A program made the position numbers and the translations under genes. Below, piece after piece: positions 56,632 through 64,000 of a DNA stretch of 64,000 bases. The notes beneath the pieces were generated by a model that saw nothing but the letters and a program-made list of their open reading frames with translations, searched no databases and was not told the DNA's origin. Source of the DNA: CAVSCD01 sp963726335. Its GTDB lineage: Bacteria > Acidobacteriota > Aminicenantia > Aminicenantales > UBA8522. The first letter of the stretch is position 1. Each line of letters opens with the position of its first letter. The stretch covers positions 1 to 64,000 of the forward strand of contig CAVSCD010000001.1 in assembly GCA_963726335.1 (NCBI GenBank), in the 5' to 3' direction.

Positions 56632-58546
56632 ATGGCGGGCAGCGGGTTTCCTGATTTCTTGATAGCCAAGCTTGCCGGTCGCCGCGTCCAAAAAACGCGG
56701 GTGGGTGTAGCGCTGGTGCTCATCTTCCTTATCCAGCCGCTGCCTGGAGCAGGCGGGAAGGCGTTCAGGTCATGACCGGCCGCGTCGATGCCGATACCGG
56801 CCACCACTATACCCTGGCCGGCCTGAAACACGGGGATGAGTTATTAGTGCGCGCCCAGGGGATATCGGGCAACTTCGACCCGCTGCTCTTTCTCCTCCGC
56901 CCGGGGGTCGATTTCGAGACCTTGGGACAGAAGTTCCTCGCCGAGGTGGAACAGGCCAGAGCTTCGGGCCGTGACCTGCTGTCGGTCGCCCCCGAAATGC
57001 TGGCTGAGATCAGCCTGGCCTGGAACGATGACGCTTCTTCCGGATACGCCGCCGCCATAACGTTCAATGTGCCGACGGACGGCGATTACAGGCTGGTGGT
57101 TCGAAGCACTCTGGCCGGTCCGACCTACGGCGGCTACCGCCTCATCGTCGGCCTCAATGCTCCCGAGGTCCTGAGCGGCGAGGCCAAGGACATGGGTCGA
57201 CGCCTGGCCTTCCTCGATCGAAAAGCATCTCGGCTCGACGTGACAGTCCAGGAAGTCAACGGGACTCTCCCTGCCGGGAAACCGGCCACCTTTTACCGAC
57301 TGAACCCCGTCTCGGTCAACGACACGCTGTATGTCCGGGTTGAGGCGACCTCAGGGGACCTGAAACCGGGCCTTTTTTTGGATGATTATGGCGACAAGCC
57401 GCTTCTCAGCAGCAATTCCTCGGGCCGGCAATCCCAAGCCGTCCTGAAATACACGTTCCGCGAGGATGCGCCCAATTTTAGCTTGCGGATCACCGGCCGG
57501 CGCCGACGACGGGACAGACTACCTCCGGAGAATTCAGGCTTCTCGCGGGATTGAATTCGCCCGAAGTGCTGGAGGGAACGGCCGCCACGGGCGGACCGCC
57601 GCTCCTCCGGCAGCCCGACGGCCGTTAAGATCGGCATCCAGCTCGATCAGATCACGGGCGTCAACCAGAAAGAACAGAATATCGGCGTGGCCGCTACGCT
57701 GCAGATGCGCTGGCAGGATCGGGCCCTGGCTTTCAGTTCCGAGACGTGTCAGTGCCGCTTCAAGAAGATTCGATGAAAGCGGTTTCGCCAAGTACGCTTC
57801 TCAATGCGGGACCGACTGGCCGACGTATTCTCTACTTCAACCAGCAGGGCCGCCGCAACACCCAGAACCTCCAAGTTTTCGTCTGGCCCGGCGGCGACGT
57901 CATCTATGCGGAACGCTTTTCGGTGACCCTGCAGGCCCCGGACCTCGATTTCCGGAGATTCCCCTTCGATCGGCAGGTTTTCGCCTTTCATCTGGATACG
58001 ACGCTGCCGCGCGAATATTTCGTGTTCGAGGATCTGCCCGGCTACACGCGGGTCGGCGCCAAGCTGGGCCACGCCGAGTTCGTTGTCTCGGAGTCCGGGA
58101 CGGACATCACGACCTGGCTGGGGGCTCTCGGGGAGGTGTTTTCCAGGTTTTCTTTCCGGTTTGTGACGCGGCGCCATCTCAATTATTATCTCTTCCGCAT
58201 CTTCCTGCCCCTCCTGCTGATCCTGACGGTATCCTGGGTGACCTTTTTCCTCCGGGATTATCGAAAGAGGATCGACGTCTCGAGCGGCTTGCTCTTCGTT
58301 CTGGTCGCCTTCAATTTCACGATCTCCAACGACCTGCCCCGCCTCGGCTACATGACGCTCATGGACGCCATCCTCGTCTCGGCCTTTATCGTCACCATCC
58401 TGATCGTCATCGTGAACGTCTACCTGAGACGGCTCGAGGCGGCCGCCAAAGAAGAGCGCGCCAAACGCATTGATAAATTTATCCTTTGGCTTTTCCCGGT
58501 CGGCTATATTCTGGCCATTGGGCTGTCGGCCCTTCTATTCGGCTGA
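56632..58546 (+). CDS. Pentameric ligand-gated ion channel homologue (Cys-loop family, several frameshifts)
   Basis: About 635 residues over breaks near 56760, 57500, 57640 and 57725. After a hydrophobic N-terminus, two sandwich-type domains precede the ligand-binding domain (residues about 50-300, with the PPC-like strings HYTLAGLKHGDELLVRAQG and DGDYRLVVRSTLAGPTYGGY). The channel part shows DFRRFPFDRQVFAFHL (the pro-loop without the eukaryotic Cys pair), then TM1 LFRIFLPLLLILTVSWVTFF, TM2 with KRIDVSSGLLFVLVAFNFTI, TM3 and a final TM4 FILWLFPVGYILAIGLSALL. Extra N-terminal domains occur in the known prokaryotic channel DeCLIC. The ligand is unknown. Confidence 0.82.
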
Positions 58547-58588
58547 CGCCGCTCCCTCGGCTGATATCGAACGGGTCCATCACTCGAC

Positions 58589-58618
58589 TTGACATCCAAA
58601 GACGCCATCCTTTATCAT
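58589..58618 (+). promoter_or_regulatory. Sigma-70 promoter of the nucleotide transporter gene
   Basis: TTGACA (58589-58594), 18-bp spacer, TATCAT (58613-58618), about 50 bases before the ATG. Confidence 0.65.
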
Positions 58619-58670
58619 CCCGGACCGTTAGGAGTCGGGGCCAAATCGCTGCGGGGAGGGATCGGAGCTA

Positions 58671-60026
58671 TGAGCCCGGCGGAGCAACGTCCGAAGACGC
58701 TCGTCGAGCGACTCCTGTCGCCGATCGCCGACGTCCGCCACGAAGAGGCGGCGAGCGCGCTGCTGATGGCGCTGCTGATGTTCCTCATCCTGGCCGCGTA
58801 TTACGTGCTGAAGACCGCCCGCGAGGTGTTCATCCTCAGCGAGGGCGGCGCCGAGGTGAAGAGCTACTCGGCGGCCGGGCAGGCGCTGCTCCTGCTCGTG
58901 CTGGTCCCGGCCTACGGCGCGTTCGCATCGAAAGTGAACCGCAAACGGCTCGTCACGTGGGTGACGCTGTTCTTCGTCGCCAACGTGCTGCTCTTCGCCG
59001 CGCGCGTACCAGGCCGGGCTGCACATCGGCATCGCCTACTTCCTCTGGATCGGCATCTTCAACGTGATGGTGATCGCGCAGTTCTGGGCGTTCGCCAACG
59101 ATCTCTTCACGCCGGAGCAGGGCAAGCGGCTCTTCCCGCTCATCGGCGTGGGCAGCAGCCTGGGCGCGTGGGTCGGGTCCGTGCGCGCCGGCCAGCTCGT
59201 GGGGACGTAGGGCCCGCTCCGCCTGCTCTGGTCGGCGCCGGCGTCGTGCTCGTGGTCTGCGTATTGCTGGCCCGCCTCGTGAGCCGCGTGTCGAGGCGGG
59301 CGGAGCCGCGCGAGGTCGGCCGCGGCCGCCGAGCAAGCCTCTCGGCACGCGAGGGCGGTTTCGAGCTGATCCGCAAGGACCGCTACCTGCTGCTCATCGC
59401 CGTGCATGCACGGTCCTGCTCAACGTGGTCAACACGTCGGGCGAGTACCTGTTCGGGCGCTACGTGGTCGAGCAGGCCAACGCGATCCACGGGACCGGCG
59501 CCGACGCAGGCGGCCGCGCGCGAACGGTTCATCGGCGAGACCTACAGCCAGCTGTTCAGCACGGTGAACCTGCTCGGTTTCCTGCTGCAGATGTTCGTCG
59601 TCTCGCGCGCTGTTCAAGTGCCTGGGCGTGGGCAAGGCGCTGTTCATCCACCCCATCGTGGCGCTGGCCGGCTACCTGCTGATGCTGCGGGCGCCCTCGC
59701 TTCAGCTCATGAGCATGCTGAAGATCGCCGACAACAGCATCGACTACTCGCTGGGCAACACGACCAAGCAGGCGCTGTGGCTGCCGACGAGCCGCGAGGC
59801 CAAGTACAAGGCCAAGCAGGCGGTGGACTCGTTCTTCGTGCGGATGGGCGACGTCGATCCAGGCCGGCGTCGTGTTCGCCGGCGAACGCCTCGCGTTCGC
59901 GGTGCCGGGGTTCGCCGCCGTGAACGTGCGTCCTCGCGGGCGCCTGGCTCGCGGTGGCGGCGCGGCTCAACGTCAGCGCTGCGTCGCAAGGCGGAGGAGG
60001 CGCGGACGGCAGCACTGTAGGGGAAT
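58671..60026 (+). CDS. Npt1/Npt2-type nucleotide (NTP/NDP) transporter (many frameshifts)
   Basis: About 450 codons with at least seven breaks and one in-frame stop (about 59210). The recognisable start is LILAAYYVLKTAREVFILSE then GGAEVKSYSAAGQALLLLVL, a hallmark of the Npt1/Npt2 (Tlc-like) family. Later fragments are GIFNVMVIAQFWAFANDLFT, LFPLIGVGSSLGAWVG, RFIGETYSQLFSTVNLLGFL and KIADNSIDYSLGNTTKQALW. These are matched in order, so the gene is full length, but the break density is the highest in the window. It may be a pseudogene rather than an assembly artefact. Members exchange nucleotides or import them. Confidence 0.65.
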
Positions 60027-60122
60027 GATGAACTTCAGGAAACGATACTTGGTAACGATCGCCGTCTGTCTGAGTTCTGGTCGGCCGGTGCTATGTTCTC
60101 TTCGCTTAACAGTGTTCTCGGG

Positions 60123-60168
60123 CCTGGCCCAAAGTCCTATTGACGGCCGCCTGTCCCTGGAATATGGA
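60123..60168 (+). promoter_or_regulatory. Promoter with degenerate DosR-like palindrome for surface antigen 2
   Basis: CCTGGCCCAAAGTCCTAT (60123-60140) shares its last base with TTGACG (60140-60145). TATGGA (60163-60168) follows after 17 bp. Only the right half matches well. Confidence 0.55.
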
Positions 60169-60331
60169 TATAGCCGGGTTAAAGTCAGGCCGTGAACCCG
60201 GCGGCTGCGGTTTATACTCGTGAGGAAACCCGTCATCGGGAAGGCTGGGATACCGACATGGCCAAGGTCATTCGGCCGGGCGTGACACGACGACGGCATC
60301 AGGACAGGCGTGCGACTATGAGGAGGGACGC

Positions 60332-61472
60332 ATGAGAGCGGTCAAATCAATGACTTCGTTTATTCTGCTACTGGCTGTTCTCCTCGGCTTGAACATCCAG
60401 GCCCAGGAAAAGAAGGGCTTCTTTGCGGCTTTTCGCGACAGCGAGGATGGGGCTTTCGACATCAGCGACTGGCTGATCACAAAGAAGGGGCTCCTCGTCG
60501 TGCCGACGATCATCACGGAGCCGTCGGTCGGCTACGGCGCCGCGGCGGCGGCCGTCTATTTTCACTCGGCGTATTCCGAGAAGAACGGACCGCCCAGCAT
60601 GACCGGAGGCTTCGGGGGCGCGACCGAAAACGGTACCTGGGCGGGCGGCGTCTTTCACGAGGGCATCTGGAAACAGGACCGGATACGCTATCGGGGAGTC
60701 CTGGCCAGGATGTATGCGAATGTCGCTTATTACGGTTCGGGGGACGTCGCCATCATGGGCGACCAGTCCATCAGCCTGAATCTCGACGCCTGGGTTCTTC
60801 TGCAACAGATCAAGTTCAGAATCGCGCGTTCCAATTTTTTTATCGGAGGAAGCTACCTGTATCTGGATACGGTCAATACGTTTGAGATCCCCGTTGATAT
60901 CCCGGAATTTAACGGAACGGAATTCTCCTCGACGTTGAGCGAAGCGACGATGATACTGAATTTCGAATCCCGCGACAATGTCTTCACCCCGACCCGCGGT
61001 GTCTTCCTGGAATTGTCCGGAACATACAGCGATACCTGGTTCGGAGGGGAGGACCAGTACGGGAGGATAGGCGCGAGCGCCCTGGGCTTTTTTCCCGCCG
61101 CCCGTAAGGTTGTCATCGGGATCAGATACGAAAGCCGCTTTTCCATGGGAGAGGTCCCTTTCTGGGCTCGTCCCATCATCTCCATGCGCGGCGTCCCGCT
61201 CATGAAATACCAAAACAAGAACACGACCCTGATGGAAGCGGAAGTCGATTGGAATCTCTACAAGCGCTGGTCTGTGGTGGGTTTCACGGGCATCGGCAAT
61301 GCCTACTCGAGCTTCGAGGAATTTGACAAGGGGAAAACGGTCCGCTCGCTGGGGGCGGGCTTCCGGTACATGATCGCCCGCAAACTTGGGCACCAACATG
61401 GGAATCGACGTCGCTTTCAGCAACGACGATTGGGCCTTTTATATCGTCTTCGGCAGCGCCTGGCTGAAATAG
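60332..61472 (+). CDS. Surface-antigen barrel protein (BamA/D15-like, one frameshift near the end)
   Basis: About 379 residues. A signal peptide (SFILLLAVLLGLNIQAQ) precedes a barrel with FDISDWLITKKGLLVVPTII, YRGVLARMYANVAYYGSGDV, NVFTPTRGVFLELSGTYSDT (matching the surface-antigen P-T-R-G strand-turn motif) and SMRGVPLMKYQNKNTTLMEA. A short shift near 61390 restores the C-terminal NDDWAFYIVFGSAWLK. No POTRA domain precedes the barrel. The downstream locus is a decayed copy. Confidence 0.8.
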
Positions 61473-61534
61473 CCGTTCCGGATGACCGCCGATTCGCGGC
61501 CGCGCCGGGGCCGCGAGCGCCGGCTTTTTAATTC

Positions 61535-61564
61535 TTGACACTGGTCTGCGGACGGGAATAACAT
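61535..61564 (+). promoter_or_regulatory. Sigma-70 promoter of the second surface-antigen copy
   Basis: TTGACA (61535-61540), 18-bp spacer, TAACAT (61559-61564). Much like 56504 and the minus-strand promoter at 4627-4655. Confidence 0.6.
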
Positions 61565-61747
61565 CACTTCGGGATGGCAGACGCCAATTTCATAGCGGCA
61601 GAGCTTGTGCTCCGCAACGCGCCCAAAAGGGATTTCCTTTCTATGACTTGGCCGCCGGGGCTTCACAGACCCGGCCTGAGGCGCCTCTGACTCGCTCTAT
61701 TTCGAAGAATCTGATCGTGCCCGATCGGTGATCAGGAGGAGGGATTC

Positions 61748-62904
61748 ATGTGGGCGATCAAATCAAAAGCTTCCTCAATCCTCATTCTGGTTGTTCTTCT
61801 CGGCATCAACGCCCAGGCCCAGGAAAAGAAGGGGTTATTCTCGGGTTTTAAAGACAGCGAGGATGGGGCCTTCGATATGAGCGACTATCTGTTGAATAAG
61901 AAAGGCTTCCTCATCAATCCGACGATCATTACCGAGCCGGCCGTCGGCTACGGCCTGGCGCTGGCGCTCGTCTGGTTCCATTCGTCGTATGGCGAGCAAG
62001 AGCATCCGCCCAGCATGTCGGGAGTCATCGGGATGGGCGACGGAAAACGAGAGCTGGGGAGCCGGACTCTTCCATTTCGAGGGTACTGGAAGCAGGACCG
62101 GATACGCTATAAGGGGGTCCTCGTCAAGGCCGGTTTGAATCTCGCTTATTACGGTTCGGGGAACTACGGAATGACTGGGCGACAAATCCATTAATGCCGA
62201 AGCTCGATACCTTGGTTTTTAAGCCAACAACTCACCTTCCGGCTGGGGAAATCCGACCTCTTTGCCGGGGTCCGGTACATGAATACATGCCGACGGATGA
62301 TTATGTTGGAGATCCCCATAGAAATCCCGGAGTTTGAAGGCCAGGGGTTCGAATCGACGTTGAGCGAAGCTTCCGCGCTGGTCTAATTTACGACACCCGG
62401 AACAACATCTTCACGCCGACCAGGGGTGTTTATCTGGAAATGTCCGGAACCTACTGCCGACACCTGGTTCGGAGCCGAAGCTCTCTACGGGAGGATCCAG
62501 GCGATCGGCCTGGGCTTTTTTCCCGCCGGCGACAAGGTCAACTTCGGGATCCGATACGATACCGCAATTCTCCCTGGGCGACGTGCCTTGGTGGGCCCGG
62601 CCCTGGGTCGACCATGCGCGGCGCTCCGCTCGTGAAATACCAGAACAAGAACACGGTCGCGATGGAAGCGCAGGTCGATTGGAACGTTTATAAGCGGTGG
62701 ACTGTGCTGGGCTTCACGGGCATCGGCAACGCTTTCTCGGAGCTTCGAGCGATTTTGACAAGGGGAAATCGGTCCGCACGCTGGGGGCCGGCTTCCGGTA
62801 TCATGATCGCCCGCAAATTGGGCACCAACATGGGAATTGACGTCGCCTTCAGCAACGACGATTGGGCCTTTTATATCGTCTTCGGCAGCGCCTGGCTGAA
62901 GTAA
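61748..62904 (+). pseudogene. Decayed tandem paralogue of the surface-antigen protein
   Basis: The first 148 codons match the preceding gene (GLFSGFKDSEDGAFDMSDYL then LNKKGFLINP), then the frame ends at about 62194 and resumes in others: IFTPTRGVYLEMSGTY, GFFPAGDKVNFGIRYDT, LVKYQNKNTVAMEAQVDWNV, and finally NDDWAFYIVFGSAWLK at 62904. At least five breaks, including in-frame stops, occur where the parent has one. Some could be errors, but the density supports real decay of a tandem duplicate. Confidence 0.7.
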
Positions 62905-62922
62905 CCGTTCCTCGAGGTTCTC

Positions 62923-62952
62923 TTGACGCGCTCCCCGCAAATCACATAAATT
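62923..62952 (+). promoter_or_regulatory. Promoter of the SulP gene
   Basis: TTGACG (62923-62928), 18-bp spacer, TAAATT (62947-62952). Confidence 0.5.
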
Positions 62953-63016
62953 GGCAAAAAGGCCAAGCTGGGCCGATAACACGAAAGAAGAAAGCCGCCG
63001 TCGGGAGGGGCGCCCC

Positions 63017-64000
63017 ATGAAGAGTCGGCTGTCAGGATACCCAAAAAGCTGGTTCCGCCACGACCTTCTGGCGGGTGTTTCGGTGGCCGCGGTGGCCTTG
63101 CCCGTGGCCATCGCTTATTCCCAGCTGGCGGGCGTTCCTCCGGTTTACGGGCTGTACGCCAGCCTCTTGCCGCTCGTGGCGTACGCGCTGCTCGGCTCGT
63201 CCCGCCAATTGATCGTCGCGCCCGACGCCGCCACCTGCGCGATCGTCGCGGCGGTCGTGGCCCCGCTGGCGGGCCAGGATCCGGCGCGTTACCTGTCGCT
63301 GACGGCGGCGCTGGCCATGATCACCGGCGCCTTCTGCATCGCGGCCGGTTTCGCGCGCCTGGGATTCATCACCAATCTCCTGGCCCGGCCCATCCTGATC
63401 GGCTATCTCAACGGCATCGCCATCGGCATCATCACCGGCCAGCTCGGAACCCTGTTCGGATTCCGGCTCGCGCCCGCCGGGTTCTTTCGCTCGCTCTGGC
63501 AGTTCGTTTCGAGGCTGGGAGAGACCCACGGACCGACACTCGCGGTCGGCCTGGCGACTCTGGCCCTGCTGTTGTTGCTCGGGCGCCTGGCGCCCAAGGT
63601 GCCCGGGCCGCTGGTCGCCGTCGCACTCGGCGTCGCCGGCTCGGCGGTCTTCGGCTTGGCGAAGTCTGGGGTGAGGCTGCTGGGGATGATCCCCCCGGGA
63701 CTGCCGGCCCTGACGATCCCGCAGATCAACGGGCCCGATTGGCAGCCCCTCGCGGTGGGCGCGGCCGGGCTGGCGCTGATCAGCTACAACAGCGCCATGG
63801 TCACCGCCCGAGGTTTCGCCCAGAAGAACCACTACGACATCGACCCGAATCGGGAATTTATCGCCCTGGGCGTGGCTAACATCGGGTCCGGGATCCTCCA
63901 GGGGTTCGCCGTCAGCGGGGCGGACTCGCGGACGGCCGTCAACGATGCGATGGGGGGGAAGAGCCAGGTCACCGGGCTGGTGGCCGCCGCCGTGCTCGCC
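63017..64000 (+). CDS. SulP-family anion permease, N-terminal part (runs off the window)
   Basis: Bases 63017-64000 are open throughout (328 codons), and the protein continues past the window. The SulP pattern is clear: WFRHDLLAGVSVAAVALPVA, IAYSQLAGVPPVYGLYASLL, PLVAYALLGSSRQLIVAPDA, TNLLARPILIGYLNGIAIGI, and the hallmark GFAVSGADSRTAVNDAMGG, with about nine helices seen so far. The family moves sulfate, bicarbonate or other anions with H+, Na+ or as exchange. In a sulfatase-rich region, a sulfate or sulfonate substrate would be a good guess, but the sequence does not fix it. No STAS domain can be judged because the end is missing. Confidence 0.88.
   Translation, partial: MKSRLSGYPKSWFRHDLLAGVSVAAVALPVAIAYSQLAGVPPVYGLYASLLPLVAYALLGSSRQLIVAPDAATCAIVAAVVAPLAGQDPARYLSLTAALAMITGAFCIAAGFARLGFITNLLARPILIGYLNGIAIGIITGQLGTLFGFRLAPAGFFRSLWQFVSRLGETHGPTLAVGLATLALLLLLGRLAPKVPGPLVAVALGVAGSAVFGLAKSGVRLLGMIPPGLPALTIPQINGPDWQPLAVGAAGLALISYNSAMVTARGFAQKNHYDIDPNREFIALGVANIGSGILQGFAVSGADSRTAVNDAMGGKSQVTGLVAAAVLA

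Noticed and set aside
9808..60168. The dispersed palindromes as REP/MITE-type mobile repeats
   Set aside because: They are only about 18 bp, lie at a fixed distance from promoter elements, face gene starts and lack target duplications.
178..62904. Programmed +1 frameshifting as a general mechanism
   Set aside because: The breaks share no slippery site or stimulatory structure and occur in many unrelated genes. Uncorrected insertions explain them better.
1..64000. CRISPR arrays, tRNA or rRNA genes, insertion-sequence transposases
   Set aside because: I looked for regular repeats, cloverleaf patterns and transposase motifs and saw none. Short or divergent cases could be missed.

Overview
The window reads as chromosomal DNA of a GC-rich, Gram-negative, probably anaerobic or facultative bacterium. 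Outer-membrane barrels and lipoproteins dominate, and there are an Omp85 protein, TRAP transport, a sigma-54 regulator and an oxygen-independent sulfatase maturase. The gene mix would fit an uncultured Acidobacteriota/Aminicenantota-type lineage, but that placement is inference. Many genes are split by single-base indels, mostly +1 insertions. I therefore annotate the reconstructed gene spans and call a pseudogene only where fragments are truncated or lack most of the family.

Layout. (1) 0.2-4.4 kb, minus strand: a DszB-like sulfinate desulfinase, a rhodanese and an ABM-fold monooxygenase lie behind a sigma-54 promoter (GG-N10-GC) and an 18-bp perfect palindrome, next to a GAF/AAA+/Fis regulator. 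(2) 4.7-6.6 kb: a HicAB module, a MazF pseudogene and two sulfatase fragments. (3) 6.6-16.8 kb: two large arylsulfatases, a Tat-exported 5'-nucleotidase, a porin-like protein, a BASS-family carrier, a ZIP-like membrane protein and a DUF202 protein. (4) 17-20.5 kb: an amidohydrolase, porin and periplasmic glutaminase operon. (5) 20.8-29.7 kb: envelope proteins, including an MltF-like lytic transglycosylase, an OmpA protein and a Gly/Tyr/Trp-rich surface protein. (6) 28.4-35.1 kb: two almost identical outer-membrane barrel genes flank a TatT-DctP-DctQM TRAP transporter operon. (7) 35.2-41.1 kb: two DUF3943 proteins and other barrels. (8) 41.4-48.1 kb: one 6.6-kb locus in which a TamB (DUF490) protein continues without a stop into POTRA domains and an Omp85 barrel. 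(9) 48-56.3 kb, minus strand: lipoproteins, a second porin-like gene, a third arylsulfatase preceded in frame by a gutted DszB-like remnant, a DUF2059/glycine-zipper pair and an anaerobic sulfatase maturase. (10) 56.6-64 kb: a pentameric ligand-gated ion channel homologue, an Npt-type nucleotide transporter, two tandem surface-antigen barrels (the second decayed) and a SulP anion permease that runs off the window.

Two themes tie the window together. One is organosulfur use: Cys-type sulfatases, their radical-SAM maturase, a desulfinase-like protein, a rhodanese, porins and SulP. The other is a shared promoter architecture: at least eleven promoters carry a palindrome close to ATTGGACTWAGGTCCAAT that overlaps or abuts a TTGAC-type -35 box, with a -10 box 16-18 bp further on. 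The core resembles the DosR/DevR (NarL-family) box and sits at a class-II activator position, so an undescribed regulon of envelope genes is likely.
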